Shown: piece by piece, positions 7,867 to 14,785 of the stretch | Layout: each line of letters starts with the position of its first letter | Numbering within the stretch: the stretch's first letter is position 1 | Source: Micromonospora mirobrigensis | GTDB taxonomy: Bacteria > Actinomycetota > Actinomycetes > Mycobacteriales > Micromonosporaceae | Direction: 5' to 3' | NCBI RefSeq assembly: GCF_900091555.1 | Contig: NZ_FMCX01000005.1 | Span: 310,001 to 374,000 of the forward strand | Length of the DNA stretch: 64,000 nucleotides | Notes under the pieces: generated by a model | Seen by the model: the letters and a program-made list of their open reading frames with translations, nothing else | What the model was told of the DNA's origin: nothing | Databases searched by the model: none | Made by a program: the position numbers and the translations under genes

Positions 7867-9141
7867 ATGCGGATCGCCCACGTCTCCTACGGCACGGTGT
7901 ACGGCGGTGCCCCGGAACTCATCCGGGCCGACACCCGGGGATTCCAGGACCTCGGTTGCACCGTCTCCTGGTTCGACATCGCCCCCTACTTCCACGAGCA
8001 GCCGCTCGCCGACTACCTGCACGACGCCCTGCACGGCGTACGCCCCCGGGTCATCCCCGGAGGCCAGACGGAACTGCGGCAGCGCTACGCGAACCCGGAT
8101 GCCGATCTCGGGCCGCTGGCGGCGAAGATCACGGCAGACCGACCGGACGTGGTCGTCCTGCACGACCCGGTCGGCCTCGTCCTGGCGCCGGCGCTCGCCG
8201 GCGTCGCGCAGCTCGTCTGGCGGTCGCACATCGGCGACCAGGCGTGGAACGAATGGACCATCTCCGCCAGCCAGATTCTCCGTCCGGCCCTGGCGCACTG
8301 CGCGTCGGCGGTGGTGCACCTGCCCGAGTACGTCTGGCCGGAGGCGCCCTGCCCGTTCCTGGTCAGCGCACCGGGGATCGACGTGGACAGCACCAAGAAC
8401 CGCCAACTCGCCCCGGCGGAGACGGCGCAGCTCGCCAGCCTGCTCACCACCGGGCTGGTGGAGGCCGGCTGGGGGACGGACCGGGCCGGCCGGGACTCGT
8501 CCGAACGGGACCGGGTCTTCCTCGACCACGGTACGGGTTTCCTGCCCAGCGACACCGCCCGGTACGCGGTCGTGGTGGCCCGGTGGGACCCACTGAAGGG
8601 ACACCGTCTGGCCCTCGACGCCTTCGTCGCCGCCGCCGCCGTCGACCCCGACCTGCACCTGGTCTTCGTCGGGCCGAATCTGCACTCCTCCAGCCGGGGC
8701 GTGTTCCACGACGTCCGCAACGGCATCCTGACCGCCATCGGCGAGCTACCCACCGCGTTGCGACAGCGTGCTCACCTCTGGTCGGCGGTCGACATCAGCA
8801 CGGACGTGCACCAGGCAGGGGTGAACCTGATCAGGAGCCGGGCGGCGCTGGTGATGCAGCCCAGCCTGCGGGAGGGCTTCGGGCTCTCCCTGACCGAGTC
8901 GATGTACCGCGGGCGAACCAGCATCGCCACCGCCGTCGGTGGACACCGGCACCAGATCTCGCCCGGCGTCAACGGACTGAGCTGTGCTGCCGATGCCGAA
9001 TCTCTGGCCGGCGCGCTGACCCTGGCCCTTGAGCAGTCACCGCAGCTCGGGGGGCCCGCCCGCGCCTCTGTCACGGAGCGTTTCACGGCCCAGCACAGTG
9101 CCCGCCGGCAACTGGAACACTTCCAGCGGGCCGCGGGATGA
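7867..9141 (+). CDS. Glycosyltransferase family 4
   Basis: 424 residues with the two GT-B domains. The N-terminal MRIAHVSYGTVYGGAPE loop and the VVLHDPVGL acceptor-side region are followed by a C-terminal VVVARWDPLKGHRLAL donor-binding strand and MQPSLREGFGLSLTESMYRG, which holds the EX7E catalytic signature of retaining GT4 enzymes. ATG 7867 follows AGAAGGGAC. The longer frame from 7357 reads through the previous gene and was rejected. The operon position suggests decoration of the cluster product, making it one of three glycosyltransferases here. Confidence 0.85.
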   Translation: MRIAHVSYGTVYGGAPELIRADTRGFQDLGCTVSWFDIAPYFHEQPLADYLHDALHGVRPRVIPGGQTELRQRYANPDADLGPLAAKITADRPDVVVLHDPVGLVLAPALAGVAQLVWRSHIGDQAWNEWTISASQILRPALAHCASAVVHLPEYVWPEAPCPFLVSAPGIDVDSTKNRQLAPAETAQLASLLTTGLVEAGWGTDRAGRDSSERDRVFLDHGTGFLPSDTARYAVVVARWDPLKGHRLALDAFVAAAAVDPDLHLVFVGPNLHSSSRGVFHDVRNGILTAIGELPTALRQRAHLWSAVDISTDVHQAGVNLIRSRAALVMQPSLREGFGLSLTESMYRGRTSIATAVGGHRHQISPGVNGLSCAADAESLAGALTLALEQSPQLGGPARASVTERFTAQHSARRQLEHFQRAAG

Positions 9142-9836
9142 GCCGTCGCCCCTACGTTCTCCTCTCCTGCGCGATCTCCCTGGACGGATATCTGGACGAC
9201 GCCTGCGAGCCGCGACTCATTCTCTCCAACGAGTTGGATCTGGACCGGGTCGATGCCGTCCGCGCCGAGTGCGACGCCATCCTCGTCGGCGCGAACACGA
9301 TCCGCCGGGACAACCCCAGGCTGCTGGTGCGCTCGGCCGACCGGCGCAGCGCCCGGGTCGAGTCGGGCCGGCCCTCCTCGCCGACCAAGGTGACGGTGAC
9401 CCGGACCGGCGAGTGCGACCCGACCCGGAACTTCTTCGCCGAGGACGGCGCAGCGAAAATCGTCTACTGCGGCTCGTCGGCGGTCGAGCCGGTTCGTCGG
9501 CGGTTGGGTGACCGTGCTTCGGTGCGCGACTGCGGTGACCCGCCGGAGCTGAGCAGGGTGCTGCACGACCTGGCGGTGTCCGGTGTGCAGCGGCTGATGG
9601 TGGAGGGCGGCGGAATCATCCACACCCAGTTGCTCACCGCTGGCCTGGTCGACGAGTTGCAGTTGGTGGTGGCGCCGTTCTTCGTCGGCAGCGCGGACGC
9701 ACCGCGGTTCGCCCTCGACGGCAGCTATCCGCAGAACGCGAAGAACCCCGCGAGGTTGATGGAAGTGCGCCCGATGGGCGATGCCGTGCTTCTTCGGTAC
9801 GTCATGGGCGCACCAGACGAGAGGACGCCCAGGTGA
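9138..9836 (+). CDS. RibD C-terminal-type (DHFR-like) reductase
   Basis: 232 residues equal to the reductase half of RibD (5-amino-6-(5-phosphoribosylamino)uracil reductase) as a free protein. The motifs are CAISLDGYL, DAILVGANTIRRDNPRL, GVQRLMVEGGGIIHTQLL and VDELQLVVAPFFVG. It should be an NADPH-dependent reductase acting on a ribosylamino-pyrimidine. The start overlaps the previous stop (ATGA) and the stop overlaps the deaminase start (GTGA). Free reductase proteins of this type also serve general riboflavin synthesis, but the operon places it in the specialised pathway together with the separate deaminase that follows. Confidence 0.85.
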   Translation: MSRRPYVLLSCAISLDGYLDDACEPRLILSNELDLDRVDAVRAECDAILVGANTIRRDNPRLLVRSADRRSARVESGRPSSPTKVTVTRTGECDPTRNFFAEDGAAKIVYCGSSAVEPVRRRLGDRASVRDCGDPPELSRVLHDLAVSGVQRLMVEGGGIIHTQLLTAGLVDELQLVVAPFFVGSADAPRFALDGSYPQNAKNPARLMEVRPMGDAVLLRYVMGAPDERTPR

Positions 9837-10306
9837 GCAGGAGCGAGCATGACTGGCTGCGCGAGGCGATCGAGCTGTCCCGATCGTGCCCGGTCAGCGA
9901 CACGGCGTACTCGGTCGGTGCGATCGTGGTCGCCGACCACGGGGCCGAGGTGAGCCGCGGCTTCTCCCGGGAGACGGACTGCCTGGTCCACGCCGAGGAG
10001 GGACTGCTCCGCAGGCTCGGGGAGCAGCGGGTGGACCTGCGCGGGGCCACGATCTACTCCTCGCTCGAACCGTGTAGCGTCCGCCGCTCGCGGCCCCGCT
10101 CCTGTACCCAGCTGATCCTTGCCGCCGGGATCTCCCGGGTCGTCTTCGCGCTGCGTGAGCCGCCCCTGCTCGCGGACTGCGACGGCGCGGAGCGGCTGCG
10201 GCGAGCCGGCGTGCAGGTGCGGGAGATCCCGTCGCTGGGTCCGTTGGTCCGACAGGTCAACGCGCACCTGATCGGCGCGCCGGCCCAGCCGGCCATGCTG
10301 AACTGA
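9833..10306 (+). CDS. RibD N-terminal-type pyrimidine deaminase (ToxE-like candidate)
   Basis: 157 residues of the cytidine-deaminase fold with the zinc site HAEE (His ligand and catalytic Glu) and SLEPCSVRRSRPRSC (the two Cys ligands, PC-x8-C). This is the deaminase half of RibD, which converts a diaminopyrimidine phosphoribosyl compound to the aminouracil. Toxoflavin synthesis uses a RibD-related enzyme (ToxE) after GTP cyclohydrolase. Here deaminase and reductase are separate genes in the order reductase, deaminase, the reverse of their order in fused RibD. The coupled start (GTGA) and the terminator after it mark this as the last operon gene. Confidence 0.85.
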   Translation: MSRSEHDWLREAIELSRSCPVSDTAYSVGAIVVADHGAEVSRGFSRETDCLVHAEEGLLRRLGEQRVDLRGATIYSSLEPCSVRRSRPRSCTQLILAAGISRVVFALREPPLLADCDGAERLRRAGVQVREIPSLGPLVRQVNAHLIGAPAQPAMLN

Positions 10307-10384
10307 GGGGCGGCACGACAGGTGGGGGCGTCGCTGGTCCGCGTCGGCGGGCTGACGGTGCGGCGCGCCGTCGCAGGACGATGC

Positions 10385-10421
10385 CGGAGGGTGTCCGCGG
10401 GGCGATCGCGGGCACCCTCCG
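10385..10421. terminator. Hairpin between convergent genes
   Basis: CGGAGGGTG (10385-10393) pairs with CACCCTCCG (10413-10421). It lies between the deaminase stop and the stop of the convergent 10428-10793 gene, with no U tract. Confidence 0.55.
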
Positions 10422-10427
10422 CCGTGC

Positions 10428-10793
10428 TCAGGCCAGGTGTCGGGGATCCAGCGAGCGGGTCAGCGCGCAGACCGCCAGCAGGCGGGTGAGCGTCCAGTCG
10501 GGCGCGTCCCACGGGTCGGCGTCGGTGGGCGGCGGCCACCAGCCGTGCTGGCGGGCCGCGGAGCGTACCCCCTCGGCGTAGCCGGCGAGGGCGGCCGGGG
10601 TGAGCGGCCGGCGGTCTCCGTCGAGGCTGTCGCGCACCGCGGCGGCGTGCTGGTCGACGCTCGCCAGCAGGCCCGGCCGGGCGGCCGCCGCGGCCAGGCC
10701 GGCGGCGCCGACCGAGGCGGTCAGCAGGGCGAGGGTGGACCGGGCGGCGCCCACCGCGGTTCCGGTGGTGACCTGGGGGTACGGCACTCGCAT
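10428..10793 (-). CDS. Small conserved actinomycete protein (DUF6401-like)
   Basis: 121 residues starting MRVPYPQVTTG and rich in alanine and leucine helices, with a RPGLLASVDQHAAAVRDSL segment and a tail of tryptophans and acidic residues (GWWPPPTDADPWDAPDW). I believe it matches the DUF6401 family of Micromonosporaceae, often labelled as natural-product associated, but that is from memory. No catalytic motif is visible. The start is supported by a leaderless promoter (TAGCCT at 10807-10802, eight bases before ATG). Confidence 0.65.
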   Translation of the reverse strand: MRVPYPQVTTGTAVGAARSTLALLTASVGAAGLAAAAARPGLLASVDQHAAAVRDSLDGDRRPLTPAALAGYAEGVRSAARQHGWWPPPTDADPWDAPDWTLTRLLAVCALTRSLDPRHLA

Positions 10794-10801
10794 GAGCTAC
10801 G

Positions 10802-10807
10802 AGGCTA
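10802..10807 (-). promoter_or_regulatory. Leaderless -10 element
   Basis: TAGCCT on the minus strand, eight bases before ATG 10793; fits the TANNNT plus about 7 base pattern of leaderless actinobacterial genes. Confidence 0.4.
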
Positions 10808-10937
10808 GCCACCCGGTGCCTCGGGCAACCTCCGCCGCTCGGTTCGACCGGCCTCGGTCGCGGGGATTGAGCCGGATACCGGTGGGCAGAAGGAGAGGCG
10901 GGCCCGATCGGGGCGCAGCGGGGATGGGGAGGCACGG

Positions 10938-11387
10938 ATGGGACAGCGGGCGGACGGGCCTGACCAGGCGCACCGGCGGCCGGCCGGGGTGAGCGACGAG
11001 ACGGTCGCGGCGCTGGGCAAGCTCAGCGAGGCGCTGGAGACGGTGGAGCGGGTACGCGGCCACCTCTACTCGCTGCACCAGCTGGTGGGGCACGCCGACC
11101 TGATGCTCGACGACGCGGTGGAGAAGTTCCGCGCCGCCGGGCACCCGGAGGTCGCCGACCGGATCGCCACGGAGCTGCTCGGCCGCAACGTCATCGCGGG
11201 CCGGTGGACGTTCCAGATCGTCGAGGACTTCGACGACGGCTACTACGCGCTCTTCCGTCAGCTGGACCGGGACGCCCGCGACAAGTTGGTCGACGGGAAG
11301 CGGCACCTGTACGAGGCGGAGATGAAGGAGGAGCGGCGTACCCGGGGGATGCCCGGGCACGAGGCCCGTCCCGATGGCCGGGGCTAG
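10938..11387 (+). CDS. Conserved hypothetical helical protein
   Basis: 149 residues, mostly helical and charged, with a coherent core (LGKLSEALETVERVRGHLY, then LMLDDAVEKFRAAGHPEVAD and WTFQIVEDFDDGYYALFRQL) and disordered ends. No enzyme motif or membrane segment is seen. The coding signal is strong and the protein looks like a conserved actinobacterial family, but I do not recognise a function. Its TAG stop shares a CTAG with the stop of the convergent gene at 11384. A GTTC-N14-GGGTAC match at 10759-10782 upstream could be a stress-type promoter. Confidence 0.7.
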   Translation: MGQRADGPDQAHRRPAGVSDETVAALGKLSEALETVERVRGHLYSLHQLVGHADLMLDDAVEKFRAAGHPEVADRIATELLGRNVIAGRWTFQIVEDFDDGYYALFRQLDRDARDKLVDGKRHLYEAEMKEERRTRGMPGHEARPDGRG

Positions 11388-11593
11388 TCGGCGCCGGCGC
11401 CTTCCGGCTGGCGACGCTTGGTGTCGTCGGCGAGGATCACGGTGGCCACCATCAGCGCGACGCAGAGGCTGAACAGCCACGAGCCGTCGGAGACCAGCCG
11501 GGCGGCGACGGGGGCCTGGAGCGCGGCGAGCAGGAAGCCGAGCCAGGCCAGCCGACGCTGACGTGGGGTGAGGATGCCGGAGCCCTGTTGCAT
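11384..11593 (-). CDS. Small membrane protein
   Basis: 69 residues, MQQGSGILTPRQRRLAW followed by two predicted membrane helices (about residues 16-33 and 38-56) and a polar tail. ATG 11593 is preferred to the longer frame from 11740: the extra 49 residues are proline, arginine and serine rich, and a near-consensus element (TAAGAC at 11606-11601) sits seven bases upstream as in leaderless genes. Function unknown. Confidence 0.65.
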   Translation of the reverse strand: MQQGSGILTPRQRRLAWLGFLLAALQAPVAARLVSDGSWLFSLCVALMVATVILADDTKRRQPEGAGAD

Positions 11594-11746
11594 TCCGAAA
11601 GTCTTACGCGACGGCCCCGGCTCACCCGAGCCTTCGGCGCCGATTCTGGATGACCTGTCCGCTTTTCCGGACGACCGGGCCGCACTTTTTGTCGGTTCGG
11701 GGGTGGCCGGTGGCGGCTCCCGTCGTTCTCGGCGGGGCACGGCGAA

Positions 11747-11771
11747 GGCGCCCGGCGGTGGGCCGGGCGCC
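11747..11771 (-). terminator. Hairpin after the 11790-12050 gene
   Basis: GGCGCCCGGC and GCCGGGCGCC form a 10-base stem with a short GGTG-type loop just past the minus-strand stop at 11790. Confidence 0.55.
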
Positions 11772-11789
11772 CGCCCTCGCCGGTGGCGC

Positions 11790-12050
11790 TCACATGGTGT
11801 CCGGGCCGGTCCGTCCCGTGGTCGACGGCCGGTACGCGCGCTCGGCGTCGGTCAGCTCCCGCCGTTCGGTCCGCGGGTCGGCGCCCCGGTCGACCGCCTC
11901 CGGCCCGTGCCCGAAGGCCGCCTCCTCGCCCGCGTCGTTGCCGGTGGCGTCGTCGGCCTGCCCGTCGATGGTCGACCGGGCGATGGCCCGGTCCAGCTCC
12001 TCCAGCGGGGTCTTCTGCTCGTCCCGCCACACCCTGTCGTTGTCCGTCAT
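11790..12050 (-). CDS. Small acidic hypothetical protein with stress-type promoter
   Basis: 86 residues starting MTDNDRVWRDEQ, highly charged and probably disordered, with a KTPLEELDRAIARSTIDGQ segment. No domain recognised. The start at ATG 12050 follows AGAGGG and lies just after a GTTT-N15-GGGTAC promoter, so the gene is likely stress induced. Confidence 0.65.
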   Translation of the reverse strand: MTDNDRVWRDEQKTPLEELDRAIARSTIDGQADDATGNDAGEEAAFGHGPEAVDRGADPRTERRELTDAERAYRPSTTGRTGPDTM

Positions 12051-12059
12051 CCCTCTGCG

Positions 12060-12084
12060 GTACCCGGGCGGGATGATCGCAAAC
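12060..12084 (-). promoter_or_regulatory. Sigma-B-like promoter
   Basis: Minus strand GTTT (12084-12081), 15-base spacer, GGGTAC (12065-12060), ten bases before ATG 12050. It matches the GNNT-N14-16-GGGTAY pattern described for Streptomyces sigma-B. Confidence 0.65.
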
Positions 12085-12110
12085 GGCCGCAACGAGCCAC
12101 CCCGACACAC

Positions 12111-12144
12111 GCCGACGGCCGCCGGAGATCCGGCGGCCGTCGGC
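12111..12144 (-). terminator. Strong 16-base-pair hairpin
   Basis: A perfect inverted repeat, GCCGACGGCCGCCGGA, a GA loop and its complement, directly after the SRPBCC gene stop on the minus strand. Confidence 0.75.
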
Positions 12145-12166
12145 GAAGACGGAACGGGGGAGAGGA

Positions 12167-12628
12167 TCAGGGGGTCGGCCGGTCCACCGAACCACGCCAC
12201 GCGCCGGTCTCCTGACCGCGCCGCTCGATGAACGTCTTGAACCGCTCCAGGTCGCCCCTGGCCCGGCGGTCGACCACGCCCAGCTTGTCGCCGGCCTGCT
12301 CGACCACGCCGTGCGGCTCGAAGTCCATCTGGAGCGTGACCCGGGTGTGCCCCTCGTCGAGGCGGTGGAAGGTCACCACGCCGGCCTGCTGGGTGCCGCC
12401 GGTGGACTTCCAGGCCACCCGCTCGTCGGGGAGCTGCTCGGTGATCTCGGCGTCGAACTCCCGCTTCACCCCGGCGATCTCCACCGTCCAGTGGGTCATC
12501 GTCTCGGAGAGCTGCCGCACCTCCTGCACGCCCTCCATGAAGTGGGGGAACTCCTCGAACTGGGTCCACTGGTCGTACACGGTCCGGATCGGGACCGCCA
12601 CGTCCACGTGTTCGATAACGCCGCTCAT
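12167..12628 (-). CDS. SRPBCC (START/polyketide cyclase-like) family protein
   Basis: 153 residues of the Bet v1/START-like fold: MSGVIEHVDVAVPIRTVYDQWTQ opening, a hydrophobic EFPHFMEGV loop, a THWTVEIAG strand, and RVAWKSTGGTQQAGVVTFHRL followed by the long C-terminal helix LGVVDRRARGDLERFKTFIE. Such proteins bind hydrophobic ligands; the ligand is unknown. AAGGAGGA precedes ATG 12628. It lies 52 bases downstream of the DUF2795 gene on the same strand and probably shares its stress-type promoter. Confidence 0.8.
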   Translation of the reverse strand: MSGVIEHVDVAVPIRTVYDQWTQFEEFPHFMEGVQEVRQLSETMTHWTVEIAGVKREFDAEITEQLPDERVAWKSTGGTQQAGVVTFHRLDEGHTRVTLQMDFEPHGVVEQAGDKLGVVDRRARGDLERFKTFIERRGQETGAWRGSVDRPTP

Positions 12629-12680
12629 GCAGGTTCCTCCTTCACCGCCGGTGCGCCGCCGGATCGTGGGCCGATCCGGC

Positions 12681-13097
12681 TCACCAGCGCGTCGTCTCGT
12701 TCTTGTGCCCGAGTGCGGCCCACACCTCGGAGATCGTCTGGTAGCGAGTGCCCTCGGGGAGCCGCTCCAGGGCGTCGACGATGTCGGCCGGCGCCTGGTT
12801 CTCCCGGGCGTTGGCCACCAGCGCCGCGCGGTCGCCGGGCAGCGCGGTCATCGTGATGAACCGGCCCAGCCGACTGCGCGCCTCGACGTCCTCGGAACTC
12901 ATCCCCTGCGGGGAGCCGGTGCGCAGATCGCCGGCCGGGGCGGTGGTGGCGCCCGGCTGGTCCTCGCCGGCCGGCTCCGCCTCACGGAACTCCTCGACCC
13001 GCGAACCACCGGTCCCCGGCCCCTGCACGAGCCCGGCGACGTCCTGGCTCATGTTGTCGTCGACCCGCGGCGAGTGCTTGCTGCTGCCTCGTTCCAT
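12681..13097 (-). CDS. DUF2795 domain protein
   Basis: 138 residues. The N-terminal half is disordered and acidic, and the C-terminal half carries the DUF2795 domain (ENQAPADIVDALERLPEGTRYQTISEVWAALG), a small winged-helix-like fold of unknown role common in actinobacteria. ATG 13097 was chosen over the frame from 13202 because a GTTT-N15-GGGTAC promoter overlaps the longer region and ends 10 bases before this ATG. Confidence 0.75.
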   Translation of the reverse strand: MERGSSKHSPRVDDNMSQDVAGLVQGPGTGGSRVEEFREAEPAGEDQPGATTAPAGDLRTGSPQGMSSEDVEARSRLGRFITMTALPGDRAALVANARENQAPADIVDALERLPEGTRYQTISEVWAALGHKNETTRW

Positions 13098-13107
13098 GTC
13101 GTCAGCG

Positions 13108-13132
13108 GTACCCGGGCAGGGGCGGGGCAAAC
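13108..13132 (-). promoter_or_regulatory. Sigma-B-like promoter
   Basis: Minus strand GTTT (13132-13129), 15-base spacer, GGGTAC (13113-13108), followed by CGCTGACGAC-ATG of the DUF2795 gene. Confidence 0.65.
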
Positions 13133-13161
13133 CGGAGCGCGAGGCGATCGGTGCCACACCG

Positions 13162-14142
13162 TCACGAATCGGCCGGTTCCCGCGGCGGCAGGATCGGCTC
13201 ACCGGGATCCTTCGCCCCGCTCTGCAACACCCGTCCCCGCTGCAACTCCGCGTTGATCTGCACCCCGAGCATCAGGGCGCAGTTGGACAGGTAGAGCCAG
13301 ACCAGGAACGCGATGACCGCGCCCAGGCTGCCGTAGGTGACGTCGTACGAGCCGAAGTTGGCGACGTAGAGGCCGAAGCCGAAGGAGGCGAGCAGCCAGG
13401 CCAGCAGCGCCACCGCGCCACCCGGGGTGACCCACCGGAACCGGGGCTGGCGCACGTTCGGCGCGGTCCAGAACAGCAGCGACAGCAGCACCATCACCAC
13501 CATGGCCAGCGCCGGCCACTTCGCGACGCTCCACACCGTACGGCTCAGCCCGCCCGCCCCCACCAGGTCGCCGACCGCGTCGGCCACCGGCCCGCTGACG
13601 ATCAGCCCGGTCGCCACCACGGCGAGCAGCAGCAGCGACAGCGCGGCCAGCCCGATCTGGATCGGCCGCAGCTTGTAGACCGGCCGGCCCTCCTGCACCC
13701 CGTAGATGGCGTTGGAGGCCCGGGTGAACGCGCCGATGAACCCCGACGCCGACCAGAGCGCACCGAGCAGACCGAAGCTCAGCAGCACCTTCGCCCCGCT
13801 CTGCTGGTCGACGACGCCCCGGACCACCTCGACGAAGCCCTCGTTGCCGACCACCGCACCGGCGCCGATGTCCCGGGCCAGGTCCAGCACGGTGTCCACG
13901 GTTCGTTCCCCCTCGGAGACCAACCCGACCAGGGCGACCACCACGATGGTGGAGGGGAAGAGCGCCAGCACCCCGTAGTAGGTCAGCGCGGCGGCCCAGT
14001 CGGCGCAGTTGTCCTTGAGGAAGTTGCGCCCGCTGCGGACCAGCACCCCGCGCCAGGTCCGCCAGCTCAACTGGCGTACCCGGCGGGGCAGCCGCCGCTG
14101 CGTCCGCTCCGGTGCCGTGGCCGGCCCCGTCGTCGCTGCCAT
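13162..14142 (-). CDS. YihY/BrkB family inner-membrane protein
   Basis: 326 residues with the YihY/virulence factor BrkB layout. A basic N-terminus is followed by NFLKDNCADWAAALTYYGVLALFP (first helix with the family's A-x-x-L-T-Y-Y motif), a TRASNAIYGVQEGRP loop, and several further helices ending with VTYGSLGAVIAFLVWLYLS. Six membrane segments are expected. The role of the family is not settled (once called ribonuclease BN, now doubted). ATG 14142 has GGGAG upstream; the 580-residue frame runs into the chaB region and was rejected. A GTTT-N16-GGGTAC promoter lies 67 bases upstream. Confidence 0.85.
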   Translation of the reverse strand: MAATTGPATAPERTQRRLPRRVRQLSWRTWRGVLVRSGRNFLKDNCADWAAALTYYGVLALFPSTIVVVALVGLVSEGERTVDTVLDLARDIGAGAVVGNEGFVEVVRGVVDQQSGAKVLLSFGLLGALWSASGFIGAFTRASNAIYGVQEGRPVYKLRPIQIGLAALSLLLLAVVATGLIVSGPVADAVGDLVGAGGLSRTVWSVAKWPALAMVVMVLLSLLFWTAPNVRQPRFRWVTPGGAVALLAWLLASFGFGLYVANFGSYDVTYGSLGAVIAFLVWLYLSNCALMLGVQINAELQRGRVLQSGAKDPGEPILPPREPADS

Positions 14143-14208
14143 GCCCGCTCCCGTCGCCCCGGCCGCCGGACCGCATCGTTTCCCCGCCGGCGCGCACCGG
14201 TCGAGGCG

Positions 14209-14234
14209 GTACCCGGGCCGGAAAATCGACAAAC
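14209..14234 (-). promoter_or_regulatory. Sigma-B-like promoter of the YihY gene
   Basis: Minus strand GTTT (14234-14231), 16-base spacer, GGGTAC (14214-14209). Confidence 0.6.
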
Positions 14235-14245
14235 CCGACGTCCGC

Positions 14246-14270
14246 GTTTGCCGGTTCCGCGCGGGGGAAC
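14246..14270 (+). promoter_or_regulatory. Sigma-B-like promoter of the chaB region
   Basis: GTTT (14246-14249), 15-base spacer, GGGAAC (14265-14270), one mismatch to GGGTAC. It is divergent to the YihY promoter and 40 bases before the chaB start. Confidence 0.45.
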
Positions 14271-14309
14271 GGTCCTCCGCAGACGCAATCGACGCGCGAG
14301 GAGGACGAG

Positions 14310-14724
14310 ATGCCCGGGCGCGAGGTACTGCCCAGCACGCTGCGGCGCTCCCCCCCAGAAGGCCCAGCGAACCTGGGAGAAGACGCACGACTCGGCCGTC
14401 GAGACGTACGGCGAGGGGGAGCGGGCGCACCGTGTGGCGTTCGCCGCGGTGAAGCACGAGTTCGAGAAGGTCGGCGACCACTGGGAGCCCAAGGGCCGAA
14501 AGGGCCCGAGCGACCGGCAGGCGGCCGGCGGTGGCCCCGCGCGGCGCGCCCCCACGGCCGGGGGCGTGGACGCCAACGCCACCAAGGACCACCTGATGGA
14601 GGTGGCGAAGAAGCTGGACGTCCCGGGCCGGTCCCGGATGACCAAGCCGGAACTGGTCAAGGCGATCGAGAAGGCGAACAACCGGCAGACCGCCAAGGCC
14701 CGGGACAAGAGCAAGGGCCGCTGA
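14310..14724 (+). pseudogene. chaB: chaB-like gene interrupted by a frameshift in a C7 run
   Basis: The ATG at 14310 behind GAGGAGG begins MPGREVLPSTLRRSP, the usual ChaB opening. After a run of seven C (14350-14356) the ChaB sequence continues only in another frame (QKAQRTWEKTHDSAVETYG..., then AHRVAFAAVKHEFEKVGDHWEPKGRKGPSD). Removing one C restores the whole frame. The C-terminus has a Rho-N-like segment (ATKDHLMEVAKKL...RMTKPELVKAIEKANN) and a basic tail. ChaB proteins are small and stress associated in actinobacteria, in line with the promoter upstream. Either the gene is broken, it is phase variable, or the base is a sequencing error in a homopolymer. Confidence 0.85.
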
Positions 14725-14741
14725 CCCCATCGGGTACGACA

Positions 14742-14773
14742 GGGAGTGGCCGCCGGATCCGACGGCCACTCCC
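14742..14773. terminator. Bidirectional hairpin between chaB and the aldehyde dehydrogenase
   Basis: GGGAGTGGCCG (14742-14752) pairs with CGGCCACTCCC (14763-14773) across a 10-base loop, between two convergent stops. Confidence 0.7.
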
Positions 14774-14785
14774 TCTCGTCTCACC

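Noticed and set aside
10759..10782. GTTC-N14-GGGTAC as a sure promoter of the 10938 gene
   Set aside because: It fits the motif but lies inside the opposite-strand gene and 155 bases from the start, so it is only mentioned as possible.
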